A stretch of 64,000 nt of DNA from Serpula lacrymans var. lacrymans S7.9 (lineage: Eukaryota > Basidiomycota > Agaricomycetes > Boletales > Serpulaceae): the NCBI RefSeq assembly GCF_000218685.1, contig NW_006763293.1, positions 2,725,968-2,789,967 of the forward strand, in the 5' to 3' direction. Both the position numbers and the translations under genes were made by a program. Under the pieces are notes generated by a model. That model did not search any database and was not told where the DNA came from. It saw only the letters and a list, made by a program, of their open reading frames with translations. Positions 35,987-48,565 of this stretch are shown piece after piece (positions within the stretch are counted from its first letter, which is position 1; every line of letters starts with the position of its first letter).

Positions 35987-36880
35987 ATGTCTATTGACAT
36001 CTTTGGGTACATCGCAGGGGGCTTGGGGATCATTGGCCTGATATACAGCGTACTGCATTCACAGCTTCCAACGACGAAATTGAAGAGTTTAGACGCCATC
36101 ATTCAAGAGACGCAGGACCTTTTCCATAATGCCACTGAAGACGGCCTTTTCGTCAACCCTCGATTTGTCACACAAGTGGAAGACGAACTATTCTAGTAAA
36201 CTCAGCTTTTTTTTTTCAAGCTTTTATATACCGCCTTACATGAATATTTATCAGCTACCGCAACCAAACGGCGGATCTTCGCACGCGGGCACTATGTACA
36301 AATTCTATATTTCAAGAATATATTGAAATGGCGCGAGGACTATCACGCACCATATCTATTGTACATGCCAATGTTGCAAAATTACGATCTTCCGTGTTGG
36401 TGGGTATTCTCTTCGTTATTTTGTACAAGGAGTGATAATCAATGCTCCATTAATCAGACCACTTCAGAAGAAGAAAGGAAAAGGTTGTATGGATCTGGTC
36501 GGCTGCGCAATCGTATGGCTACTCTGGCTCCCAACCATTCTCTGGGCGGTACCACTGAAAATTGTCATCGCCCGATTTCTGTAAATGACGATCAACGGAC
36601 TCTCGTACATATACGTATGTCACCCGTCTCATAGATCAAAGAATTTACTCATTTATATTTAGCTTGTGTAGCACAACAACAGGCACGTCGAAGTCGCTTT
36701 CGCTCTCGATCATGCCCCCCTGCGCATGGGGATCATGCTTCCGTAGCGTTTCCCTCAGTTGTACTGAATTTGCAAGATGATGTTCAACCCAGTCTGTCTG
36801 AGATCCCCACACCAGTGTTTTATGGCCCTCTACCGAACCACACTGGTTTTCTCTTAACCGCTTGGAACAAGCCGGCGTAA
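35987..36880 (+). CDS. Helical-family gene copy 4, intact
   Basis: Four exons (35987-36195, 36255-36399, 36458-36614, 36663-36880) join to 729 nt, 242 residues. MSIDIFGYIAGGLGIIGLIY is a likely single membrane helix (residues 5-22). Next come LPTTKLKSLDAIIQETQDLF and an acidic helix, then the family core RNQTADLRTRALCTNSIFQE, MARGLSRTISIVHANVAKLR, then TTSEEERKRLYGSGRLRNRM. The Arg/Ser-rich and Pro-containing tail ends TAWNKPA. No known domain is recognised. The layout suggests a membrane-anchored helical adaptor with a disordered tail. Its partner in the divergent pair is kinase C; a shared pathway is inference. Confidence 0.72.
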
Positions 36881-39800
36881 ATAGCAGATTTGTCTATTGT
36901 GATCTGGTTTTCCGTGTTCTACACGTCCCTTCATGTCCACACATATTTCTTCACACTTCACACTCCCCCCTTCATTCATCGCTTATTTGTTATATTCCAG
37001 AGAGACCAGGGTCTCTTGATTTGCTATACTGAAGTTACGTTTCGGACGTTTCGGAATAAGTCATGTTTTCATATCCTTACAAGAGAAGGACTTTCGCAGT
37101 GTTTGGGCTGAAAATGATGTATTTTTTCTAATGTAAGCTTACTGCTTCCCTGGGATTGCATTACATTATCACGCTTTACAGCTCAGGACAGAGGAATGTT
37201 AGTCAGTACATTCGTACTACCTTACGCTCCTAGTGGATGGAAGGAATTTACACTAGTTCGGCGTCTTGTTTGCGCATATCTTGGTACTAAACTGATTCAT
37301 GCCTTCTTGCTCAAGAATGTTTTTTTAGTTCGTGTTACAGATGGCATGTGGGTGCTTGTACTTGTATATCTGAAACTTGTGGATCTAACATAAGCAAATA
37401 GCAGATACTCGATGATCGTCGGACCACTAAGTTTTTGTGCGATATTTTTTCCCCCGTGGATTTGAGTCTATCAGTTTGATATTCCTAAGGATGAAGCTCA
37501 TCGTGTTCTAGGATGAAAGGGGTGGGATCCAGATATCCCAGCGTTATTGCGTACAGAATCCTATGATACAATCCCTAAAGTGGACATTTCATTATAGGAA
37601 ATATTTTACTCAAAGAATTCCAGCAAGGAAGGTGAACTGACTTATACCCCAGATATTGTCCGAGCTTGACCTTATTTTGCTTCAATCGGCGTCTTGGCCC
37701 TTCGCGGCCCTCACCAGCGTCCTTCAACTGAATGTTCACTAGTGTATTGACATGGCATTCAGTCAAGTCTTAGTTTGCCATTGGCGCTGACGGGACGTGG
37801 TTGTCTCTTAGCGAGTGATATTTGACACTATCGCAGCTACTTTCGAAGGTATTAATTATCTATAAAGATCTGGATCTGTTCGTTCAAATTAATATTGTGA
37901 GCTCGTCGTCTTTCTTTCCGTGTAGTTGCGTTAACTTTACTGACTGAATCACCGCCTAGCTACTGCACTCCACTTTCACCTTTGACCTGCGATATCAAGT
38001 ACATGATTCATCGGCAGTATTTTGATTTGGTCAGGACTCTAATCAATGTATAATATGGCATTATAACTGGGCCACGACTACGTAAGTGATATTTATCTCT
38101 CATGGACTACGTTGATGGAGATGACGGCCAGGCCGGTGAATGTTTGATTTATCCGAACTCAGGCACAACGAAACGAGCTCTCCGAGAACTGCAATGCGGC
38201 AAGTCACCAGTGGGTGATAATTTTCTTGCCTTAATATTTTCTGTCTTTTGGTTTAGGTTCAGACAGAGGGCAGGTCGAAAGCGGTACAGCAAAGTGAAGC
38301 CTGTCAAAGAAGGAACTGAATGCCCAAAAATTCTACAAGTTATATCTTGACATGTACATCCTTTGTAATCAACTTTCTTCATGGACAGAATACCTCCAAT
38401 TTGCGTATAGCATCTGCATCGTATCCAACCGATTTCGCTGGCATCCAGTGACCAACTTCGTCTCTGTTTTCACGCGCATGACTTTATCAAGTTATGAAGT
38501 TCCGGCTCGCCTAAACCCAGTGCGAACTAAACTAAACTCGTCGAAACAATCTTATTCGTCTTTATTTCCCTCACAGCCAGCTCGCAGAAGTTTCCATATG
38601 TCATTCATTCTCATTTGATCAATTAGGTCGTGTATCACAAAAATCAAGCCTTGTGAGCTGCCTCACACCTCACACCAGCCTGGTCACACTTGAACGAACC
38701 CAACCGTCTTAGGGAATTCTCGCCGAGGTAGGAGGTGACCCGAGACACATACCAGAAACATAGAGATGAGAGAAAGGACCGTGTTTGAATGCTGACATGG
38801 CCGTATCTGCATAATGGTTGATTTGCATATTTCTAATATCTTCTCACAGCGATCAATAGTCCTTTACCAGGAATTAACGTCCTCAGGCTACAGGTCCAAC
38901 TTAAAGCAGTATGAACTTGACAATGAGACCTGTTTATTTCGGGTTTTCTATACATTAGCTACAAGTATAAACGGCTAGTATGAGCGGTTGATATTTTCAT
39001 TTGAAAGCAACTGTACGTCCATTTTGGTTGCTTGTTATCTTTATGGGGGACTCAATCGAGACGGATCAGATCCCTTGACAGATCTACCTATCCACTTATG
39101 TCTGATATTAGCCTATAAAAGTTCATATAAATGGAACAATGAAACACTGCTTTCACCCATTCCTAATTACTTATTCCCAAGATCCCGATCACTCATTCCT
39201 CATATCCCGATCACTCATTCCTAATATCCAGATCATTTATTCTTCACAAGCCCCCGAGCCCCTGATTTCATCTTTGAAATTGAAGGGGCCTCTCACGTAT
39301 ATAATCACTGGCAAAAGGTAAGACTGAAGTTACACAGAGTGCCCTACCGCGACATTTATCCCGCTACGTTTGGCTTAAAATCCTATTTGTTCCCAAAATT
39401 TCAATCATACAATCAGTAACGCTCTTACCTTCATCCACATTGTTTGCCGCTAATCCTACTTGAAATTTTCGAAATAGATTGCCCAAATTCGCTCATATAG
39501 GCTCTCCTTCCTCCCAAAAAATGACACAATGGCACTTTCACTCACATTCGTCGCGGTGAGTGTATGAGAGATCATACCTTTCGGCTGAAATCTCCAAAAC
39601 CTCTGATTCTTCACATGCCTGCAGGTGTGGTGACTGCAAAACAGTTACGGCTGTATCTTTCTTTCCTGTATCTGCCCCACATTATGGCGAGTGTGTAAGG
39701 TCATGTCATCCACCCTTTATCTAGCAAAGCTTCAGCTAATATTGTCTCCACTCCCCAGGTCTCCACCCATCTTCTGCTCCTTCCATTCCGTCCCCCTCTC

Positions 39801-40136
39801 CCTCCACAGGTCCTCAACTGCAACAACGCATAAAGCAGATTCTACACTTGCCACTCGTTCCAATGTCTTTATCTAGGGCCACCGAGGATGAAAGCTTGCC
39901 ACGCGCCTGCTCACCACCGCTCCATCCTCCCTCTCACTCTTCGCGACCGTCATTACCTTCTCAATCTACACTCCTATCACCCCTGACCCCATTAACTTTT
40001 CTCATACCTAAAAGACTCCATATTCATCCCTCGACACGCTCTGGACTCCTCCCCTCACAATATGCTCATGCTTTGTGGCTCATCCTCAACATCTGGCCAA
40101 GTAATCACCACCCCAATCAACCCTCAGTGCCTTTCA
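36881..40136. other. Long intergenic region before the copia nest
   Basis: 3.3 kb with only short open frames and no convincing gene. It includes a small tandem repeat at 39165-39245 (see separate entry), and a C/T-rich stretch at 39740-40130 whose short open frames have no domain I recognise. Confidence 0.35.
39165..39245. repeat. Short tandem repeat, about 27 bp unit
   Basis: Roughly three imperfect units built on ATCCCGATCACTCATTCCT. No coding or regulatory meaning is evident. Confidence 0.6.
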
Positions 40137-40779
40137 TGTTGGAGATAGAGAAACAAGCGTCGTACGAAGAGAGATGGCTCGAACTGGTCTATATACAAAA
40201 CAAGATTAGCTTGGGCACTGGCGGATAAGGAGTGTTTAGAACACTTACTTGGTACGACACCAACACCCCCAGTAGCCCCAACGACGGCAGCAGAGCGAGA
40301 GACTCTGGCGGCCTGGTCCAAGAAGGAAAATTGCGCGCAAAACATCCTGGGACGTACGATCCCGGACTCGACGCTGCGCAAGATTCTCCACAAAACCACA
40401 GTGGCTGACATGTGGACCTTAATCACCACAGAAAACGAGAACAAGACCGAACTTGTTCAGTCAGACCTGAGAGACAGGTTAGCTTCTCTACGCTGTGTTG
40501 GATTGAGAATATTGAGAGAGGAAGCAAGCCGATACGAAGCGCCTAGAAAGGAAGGCGTGTAAGTATGAGTGGCCCGTGCACCAATATATACCATCAGAAA
40601 TTTTTTGATTCCGTTCTCTAACTTACCTATAAAGGAGGCCTAGTTACCATGTACCACCTCAGACTCTTCTACGAGATCTGAGGTGAGACCCCCTTTTCCT
40701 TTTTCCCCCTTTCGAATACTTAGCTTACTATGATTTAGTCCTTTCTTTAATCATAGCTCCCAAACAATTTGAGGTTATG

Positions 40780-43700
40780 AGCCCTGCCAACAACGTCGAC
40801 AACAAAGAATCACTGGGAGTACCGAAGCTCGAGCCAGATGGCTCGAACTGGTCTATGTATAAGATGAAATCGTTCGGGTTTGATCTAGTAAGTAAACTCA
40901 GACTTCGACAGAAGATCTGATATATATTCAAAAGAATGTACCTAGTAAGTAAACTGGAAATGAGGCATAAGCTAAGTACTCGTAGGTTTAATCATAAAAG
41001 TGTCTCACCTCAGACTTCGACAGAAGATCTGAGGTGTCTGCTTGACAACGACAGCGTATATAAGTGAAGACGGAACCAAAAAAATGATGCGGTATATTAG
41101 GTGCACGGGCCACCCCAACTACTGGACCTTCCCAGTTTGGCGCCTGCGCCACTACTTGCCTTCGTACTACGCCGTACGAGGCTTGTCTCTCTCTCTTATT
41201 CTTCCAACATAAGACAAGGTTAGAATGGGCCTTGGCGGACAGAGAGTGCGTCAAGCACTTACTGGGTACTGCACCCAAACCATCGTCACCCCCATCGTCG
41301 CCTGGTGGAACAGCGCCGACATTGACCCAAGTCCAGCATGAGACACTAACCGCCTGGACAAAGAAGGAATTCTGCGCGAGAAACATTTTGGGCTGAACGA
41401 TCCCAGACTCTACGCTGCGAAAGATTCTCCACAAAAGCACGGTTGCTGAAATGTGGAAATTGATCTGTCAAGAAAACAAGAATAAAACCGAGCTGGTTCA
41501 AGCTGATCTGCGAGATCAGTTAGCCGCAATACGTTGCCCCAAAAAGGGGGACATGCGCACCCACATTGATAAGATCAGGGACATGTGGGAACAGCTAAGT
41601 TCTGCGGGCGTACACCTGAGCGACAAAGAGAAGTCCTCAATTGTCATGAGGTCCTTACCCCCAGCATACACTTCATTCGTATCCTCATTATCTGCCGCCG
41701 CTCATATGAACAGAAAGACAGTAGATCCAGAGACTTTAATCACGTACCTTCTCCAGGAATACGATCACCTCACAATTTCCTCCAAGAAATTGAGCGCAAA
41801 CTCCAAAACGGAAAACACAGCTATGATAGCCACCTTTAACTCAACATCCTCCTCAACATGTCAAGGAAACTAATAAAACTTAATAAAACTAAGTGAAACT
41901 CAGCCGCTGCCCGAGAGGCTATAGAAACGACTTTATTATTTACCTAAGTGAAACTACAATAGATGTTAGTTTAAGGTGATCTCTAATAAATGTAATGTAA
42001 CATACCTCAGCCGCTGCCCAAGAGGCTATAGAAACGACTGAGGTATTCCTATACTAAACCCCCTACTACTTATAGTTGGAGGTGCTACTTGCTACAGTAT
42101 AATGACTCCTAGGAGAACAATGGCTGCTTTGGCAGAGACCGGGTTTATCCGGTTTTGTCAAAAAAGACTCACATGAAAAGAAAGTCGAGGACTCCGACAA
42201 TGATCCGAGAGAAAAAAGCCAGAGCAGGCCAACCTTGCGCTAGTAGAACACGAGGAAGAGGGAATATGGAGTGCCATAGCATCCCCACAACTTACCAGAT
42301 CACAGGAGTCAGCATCCTATGCTGGAAATAAAGCACTTGCTAATGTGATCAACTCGGAAACTGTTGAGCTATATAACTCTGGGGCCACTGCCCACTTCAC
42401 TCCCTATCGTCATCTTTTGAAGTCCTTCCAGAAAATGCCTGCACAACCTATAAGTGCCGCAAATCAGAATTCTTTCGCTGCAATTGGACGGGGCAAACTC
42501 ACCATTCACATACAAATGGCATCAAACGACCCACTCGGATCACTCTCAAAGACATCTTATATACACCAGACATCGCCCATACCCTAGTCTCAATCAGCCG
42601 AATAGATAAGGCTGGCTATAAGACCACCTTTAACCATGGGGAATGCGTAATCAGAAACCCCAGTGGCAAGGTGATTGGCCAAATACCGAATGATGGTGGT
42701 GTATACCCCTCTTGCCCCTTTAGATCAGTTAGCTTGAGTGCAAACGTAGCAATCAAAAAACTGAGCTTAATAGACCTACACAGAAGGATGGGCCACATAG
42801 CACCGGCTGCAGCAAAACAAATGGTCGTTAAAGGAATGATCCAAGGTATTCACTTGACCTCATCTGTAGAGGATCAATGTGAATCGTGTGTACATGCCAA
42901 AGCCACGAGAGAATCCATACCTAAGGTGAAAACAGAACAATGTGCCAATAACTATGGCGACGAAATCCACACCAATTTGTGGGGACCAGCATCAGTTGAA
43001 ACGCTCGGAGGAAAACATTATTATGTCGTTTTCACAGACGACAAGACGAGAGAGACCCACCTACACCTCCTCCAAAACAAAAGCGACACCTTCAAACAAT
43101 TTTGCATTTACAAAGCATGGCTCCGCAACCACATGAAGGCTGCCATTAAAACCCTGCACAGCGACAGAGGTGGTGAGTTCCTTAGTGAAGAATTCACCTT
43201 GTACCTGCAAAACAATGGCATTGTCAGAAAACTGACTGTCCATGATACACCTGAGCAAAATGGTGTGGCGGAGCGCCTCAACCGCACTCTGCTCGAGAAA
43301 GTCCACGTGATGCTCCATAGCAGTGGTCTCCCTCACTATCTGTGGGGAGAAGCAGTCAGGCATGCTACTTGGTTGAAGAACTGCACCTCCACCAAAGCCT
43401 TAGATGGCATGACACCGCCCATGGGACAAAACCCAATCTTTCACTCTTGAAAGAATGGGGGTGCAAGGTGTGGGTACATGACCCTACGGGATCAAAACTC
43501 GACAGTCAAGTATGGCTTGGACGCTGGATGGGATTTGATGGCGAGAGTAAAGGACATCAAATCTATTGGCCCGGGAAACGGACAGTCAGCGTCAAACATT
43601 CTGTCCTCTTCACAAACGCGTCACTCACACATAACGCGGACAACTCCCCTTTCGGGCTTGAAGGGGAGAATAGCCCAGATGACCAAGCACCTAAGGAAAG

Positions 43701-45515
43701 TCAGATCGTCAAGATCACAGACGACGAACCTTTTGATCCACCTGATCCCCAACACGACCCTCCACAGCCACCTCCTCCTGCTCAACCTCCAGTAGCTCCT
43801 CATCGAAGTACACAACTTCGTCAGCCAGCTCAGTATGTGCGGAACCTACTACAAGGAACAGGATCAGTGTCCGGGACCAACCAAGGGCCCCTCTTACCCA
43901 GAGGCATCCAGCTTGGCATTGACGATCCTGAGGGCACGGATGAGGAAGAAAGAGACAATGAGGCCTTGAGAGATCTAGCCAAAAATGTCGCCATGGTGGC
44001 GCGTATGGCCAACCTTGATGGGATTGAGCCGAGAACCGTTGAAGAAGCCCAAAGACGCCCAGACTGGAATAAATGGGAGTCAGCCATCAAAGAAGAGCTG
44101 GAAAGATTAGATAAGGCGAGAACTTGGACTTACACAGAGAAACCGAAGGGCACCAATGTTGTAGGCAGCCGTTGGGTGTTCAAGGTTAAAAAGACCGCTT
44201 CCGGCAACATTGACAAATACAAAGCCGAGCTGGTGGCTCAGGGCTTCAGCCAAGTCAAAGGAATTGACTATTTTGACATGTTTGCCCCTGTAGCCAAGAT
44301 GGCATCCCTGAGAATTATATTAGCAATGGCGGCAAGGAACAACTGGGAGACTCACCAGATGGACATCAAAAGTGCCTATTTAAATGGCGAACTTGACAAT
44401 AATGAAGTTATATATATGCACCAACCGCCTGGATATAGCGCTCGTGGTTGAGAATCCCTGGTACTGCGCCTAAAAAAAACACTATATGGGCTCAAATAAG
44501 CCGGATATTAATGGTACCAAACACTATGCGAAGGGCTTAGAAAGATCAGATTAGCCCGCTGCAAAACAGACAACGCCGTCTTTTACAAAAGTGAAAAAGA
44601 GGGACTTACAATCATTGCCGTCCATGTAGACGACATGACATTGATCACCCCCTCAACGACCACCATGACACACCTGAAAAATGACCTGTCAAAGCTATTC
44701 GAAGTGAGTGACTTGGGCGAGCTCCATTGGATGTTAGGTATCAAGGTCAAGAGAGACAGGATCGCACATACCTTGTGTATGTCGCAATGCAGTTATATAG
44801 ACACCATCATCAAGCACTTCAACCTCGAAGATGCAAAGACGTTAGCAATCCCAATGGTGGCAAATACGTACCTGAGCAAAGACCAAAGTCCTAGAACACC
44901 CGAGGACTACGCAGAAATGCGAGACATCCCGTATCGTCCTGTTTTGTCAAAAACCCTGGAAGGACACATTGGGAAGCCGTAAAGCGCATCATCAGATACC
45001 TAAAGGGATCTTGTGAGCACTGGTTAACATATGGACCTGAAAGGACTGACCTCTTAGGCTATAGTGACGCTGATGGTAGCATGAACGAGAATCGCAGGGT
45101 GATCTCGGGGTATGCTATAATGTTAGATGGGGGTTCAGTATCCTGGTACTCTAAGCAACAAGAGGTTGTTGCCCTGTTGATGACGGAGGCTGAATATGTC
45201 GCAGCCACCCATGCAACCAAGGAGATCCTGTGGGCAAAGATGTTCATCAACAAAATCTTCAAAGCCAGCTCACCGCCAACCACTCTTTACTGTGATAATC
45301 AATCCACCATTGCCCTGTCCAAAGACAGTCAATACCATGCACAAACAAAGCATATTGATGTGCAATTGCACTTCATACGCCACACGGTCGAAGAAGGGAA
45401 GATTGAATTAGAGTATTGTCCCACGGATGATATGATAGCAGATACACTTACCAAGGCATTGCCGTCCACAAAAGCGAAGCATTTTGCTGCCGCACTTGGA
45501 CTCTGTATGGCTTGA
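40780..45515 (+). pseudogene. Gag-pol of copia element B, disrupted
   Basis: Gag starts MSPANNVDNKES at 40780 and is cut by the solo LTR at 40865-41209. It resumes RLEWALADREC and has a TGA where CGA (Arg) would be expected in ILGRTIPD. Integrase (42671-43450) shows HRRMGHI, CESCVHAKATRESIPK, TLHSDRGGEFLSEEF and TPEQNGVAERLNRTL, so its HHCC and DDE residues are kept. RT (43900-44980) has DYFDMFAPVAKM, HQMDIKSAYLNGEL and the active-site AVHVDDMTLI, but there are stops at 44449, 44496 and 44508. RNase H (45081-45515) ends TLTKALPSTKAKHF. Sequence between RT and RNase H is deleted relative to element C. Confidence 0.88.
40865..41209 (-). mobile_element. Solo copia LTR, reversed, inside element B gag
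   Basis: 345 bp bounded by TG...CA on the minus strand (TGTTGGAAGAATAAG at its start). The exact 5 bp duplication TAAGA lies at 40860-40864 and 41210-41214. Removing it plus one duplication restores gag codons. It contains two copies of the LTR hairpin described for the other LTRs. Confidence 0.93.
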
Positions 45516-45861
45516 GGGGGAGTGTTGGATTGAGAATATTGAGAGAGGAAGCAAGCCGATATGAAGCGCCTAGAAAGGAAGGTGTGTAAGTATGAGTGGC
45601 CCGTGCACCAATATATACCATCAGAAACATTTTGATGCTGTTCTCTCACTTACCTATAAAGGAGGCCTAGTTACCATGTACCACCTCAGACTCTTCTACG
45701 AGATCTGAGATGAGACCCCTTTTCCTTTTTCCCCCTTTCGAATACTTAGCTTACTATGATTTAGTCCTTTCTTTAATCATAGGTACTTACTTGAATACTC
45801 AGACCCTTCTACGAGATCTGAGTCCTTTCTTTAATTATAGCTCCCAAATGATTTGACGCTG

Positions 45862-47440
45862 CCCCAAAAAAGGTGATATGCGCACACACATTGACAAAGT
45901 CCGCGATATGTGGGAGCAACTAAGCGCCGCCGGCGTTCAGCTCAGTGACAAGGAGAAAGCATCCAATATAATGAGATCTTACCTCTAATGTATGCAACCT
46001 TTGTATCCCATCTATCAGCGGTTGCCCATTTAAATGGAAAGTCAGTTGATCCCGAGACACTGATCATGTACCTCCTACAAGGGTACAACAGACTGACCAT
46101 CACAACCAAACGCCCCCACCCGAAAAGTGAGAACGCAGCCATGTCTGCAACCACGTCGACTAAAAGAGGAAGCCGAGGTGGCAGAGGTAGATTTTGAGGC
46201 CGAGGAGGGAGACAATATGATCCTAAAGAAAGATCCTCTGAGAAAGGCGAAGTTGAATGCTACAACTGTGGAGGTAAAGGTCACATCAGCCGAGACTGCC
46301 CCAGTGAAAAATGCGATCGCAGAAACGATGCAAAAAAGGACACACCAGCCGAAGGAAAGGGGAATGCCCAAGAAGATGGTAACAAGGGCAGGACACCCGA
46401 ACAGGCAAATGTTGCAATCATTGAGCGTGAAGAAGAGGGGATATGGTGCGCCATAACCCCCAAATCCCTGGCAGAAATAAAAGAGTCAGCTTTCTACGCA
46501 AACAACGAGAGCCTTACCAGCCACCACAAGACTGTGGAACTATACAACTCAGGTGCTACTGCTCATTTTACGCCCTACCAAGACCTCTTGACAAACTTCT
46601 GAACCATCCCCCCCCAACCTGTCAGTGCAGCAAATCAAGACTCGTTTGCCGCTATAGGAGAAGGAGACCTCATAATCAGGGTGCCAAATGGTGATACCAC
46701 CACCCAGATCACGCTGAAAGACATTCTTTATGCCCCAGGAATTGCCTATACCTTAGTATCCATTGGCCGGATAGACCAAGCAGGTTATACTGCTACCTTT
46801 AAACAAGGAAAATACATCATCACCAATGCTTCAGGTAAGGTCATCGGCCGTGTACCAAGGTTGGGAGGTTTCTACAGATCAAAGTGGTCAGGCCACACAG
46901 GAGAAAGTGCGAACATTGCAATTGTAAATGGGCTGATTCAAGGAATCCAGTTGATACCTGGCGACGAGAATACCTTTTGTCAGTTATGCGTACATGCAAA
47001 AACAACGCGGGAATCCATACCTAAAGTCAAAACTGGCGAGCGTGCAACTGCATACGGTGATGAGATACATACAGACCTTTGGGGTCCAGCACCTGTTGAA
47101 ACGCTTGGAGGCAAACATTACTATGTTGCCTTCACAGACAATAAGACATGGGAGACTCACCTTTTCCTGATACGTGACAAGAGCAATACCTTCTCACAAT
47201 TTTGCATATACGAGGCCTAGCTGCAAAACCATATAAACACTGCTGTAAAGATTCTACATAGTGATCTAGGTGGCGAGTTCTTGAGTGGAGAGTTTGATGA
47301 GTACCTGGAAAAGAAGGGAATAGTCAGGAAACTTACCGTCCATGACACTCTCGAGCAGAACGGGTGGCTGAATGAGTCAAACGCACCCTCATGGAGAAGG
47401 TACGTGCTATGCTGCATGGAAGTGGATTACCCAAGTTTCT
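45862..47440 (+). pseudogene. Gag-protease-integrase of copia element A, 3' part
   Basis: Continuation of the gag frame interrupted by element B, then zinc knuckle, protease-like segment and integrase to LEQN/GWLNES, where the frame breaks. The expected protease D-S-G is N-S-G. A TAG lies at 47218-47220 inside the integrase. The open part 46681-47217 is the longest intact piece. Confidence 0.82.
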
Positions 47441-47460
47441 ATGGGGTGAGGCAGTCACAC

Positions 47461-48077
47461 CTCAGGCATGTAACTTCGGACCCAATAGTGGTCACTCAGA
47501 CGGGGTTCTTTTGTTGTGGGAAACCTGTCTCTGAGACCAATAATCCGCCATTTCCTCGAGAACCTTATTCTAAAAATAGATTACCACCGCTTTGCGTGCC
47601 TCCTCGAGAGGGTCTCGAAATCGATGAGCCCTTCAGGAGCATCATGACGAGCCCTTCAGGTGTGCATTGGCGAGCCTTGTTGGTAGCCTCAGTACAGTTG
47701 CACATTCTATTTTAGTTTGCCATGAAATTCTATACTTCTCACGCTAAGTCTTTTCTTTCTCTTTTCATCTTTCTCTTTTCATTTACGTCTCATCATATTC
47801 TCATGCCCCCTCCTCCCGGTAGTCGTGCTGCTCAGCCTACCTCCTCAGGACTGGGCAAACACTTTGTTAGCCCGCAAAAAATCTGAGACAAAAAGAAGAC
47901 TCAAGTCTTGGTCAAAATTCCAGGCCATGACATGAAGCATCGTCGACTGCTTGACAAGATGGAAGAGCTGTTGTGTCCAAAGCCCCCAGAGCGCGAGCCC
48001 CTCCATACTCAAAATCCCAGAGCTGACCCAGACAATGAGGCAATCATTTGAGATGACTTGCCGCAAAGTCTCAGTGC
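47461..48077 (+). other. Unassigned fragment between copia A and the chromovirus
   Basis: About 600 bp. From 47803 a reading frame begins MPPPPGSRAAQPTSSGLGKH but has TGA stops at about 47884 and 48050 and ends where the gypsy LTR starts. It looks like the start of another element's gene, cut by the chromovirus. I cannot name it. Confidence 0.35.
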
Positions 48078-48565
48078 TGTAACAACCAAGAGTTAGTTAC
48101 TCTGGCGCACACAAGAACACACTATAAAGGTAGTGATGAGGGAGTGGTTACCCCTTAAGCTGCAAAGAGTTTGTTGGTATACAACAGGAGGACTCGCTAA
48201 GGAGTCTCCTGGATCTATTGGGGTATATATACTAATACAGAGTGTTTGTACTTATGTACTGTACAGTTGATAAAGTCAGTGGCTGATGATGTCATGGGGC
48301 CTAGCCCACATGACCAGCTCCACTGTGTGAGAGAGTTGTATCTAAAATAAGAAGAAGGCAATGCGGCGCGAGAACGAGGAGTTTGAACAAAAGGGGAAGT
48401 GCCGTGTGGCACCATGTGAAAGCTAAAGTATACAAGGTTAAAGCGGAGAATGAAAATGAAGGAAAGGTCTGAAAATTGTGTTATCGTAACACTACCCCCC
48501 TTCTAAGGCTCGACTTCCAGGCTCGACCAAATACCAGAGGTGGTAGTTAAATTTTCGGGCATAGG

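Larger units (their letters stand above)
40496..45856 (+). mobile_element. Copia element B, nested in A, with both LTRs
   Basis: The 5' LTR is 40496-40772 and the 3' LTR 45523-45856, both starting TGTTGGATTGAG; the flanking duplication is CGCTG (40491-40495 and 45857-45861). A primer-binding-like GGTTATGAGCCC follows the 5' LTR, and a purine tract (GAGGGGGAG) precedes the 3' LTR. The 5' LTR lacks about 57 nt present in the 3' LTR, apparently lost between two copies of a TCCTTTCTTTAAT direct repeat. Internal order is gag, protease, integrase, RT, RNase H, the copia order. It is inactive: stops, a solo LTR in gag, an LTR-like fragment at about 41870-42110, and a deletion between RT and RNase H near 44940. 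Confidence 0.92.
40137..47460 (+). mobile_element. Copia element A (outer, truncated), split by element B
   Basis: A begins with 37 nt of LTR (TGTTGGAGATAGAGAAACAA..., as in element C's LTR at 58640). It jumps directly into gag (GSNWS region), so most of the LTR and the leader are deleted. Gag runs to 40495 (LASLRC) and resumes at 45862 (PKKGDMRTHIDK) after element B, with CGCTG duplicated on both sides. Further on are a zinc knuckle (CYNCGGKGHISRDC near 46255), a protease-like LYNSGATAHF, and the pre-integrase/integrase (46681-47440, including GDEIHTDLWGPAPVE). It stops about 47460 inside the integrase; no reverse transcriptase or 3' LTR follows. Several stops and shifts are present. Confidence 0.85.

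Noticed and set aside
39530..39720. Possible zinc-binding fragment (CGDCKTVTAV) after a short ATG exon
   Set aside because: The resemblance to GFA-type proteins is too brief, and no downstream conserved segment follows.
39848..40228. 126-residue frame ending in copia A sequence
   Set aside because: Low-complexity Ser/Pro/Leu sequence that runs into LTR and gag DNA, so the frame is chimeric.
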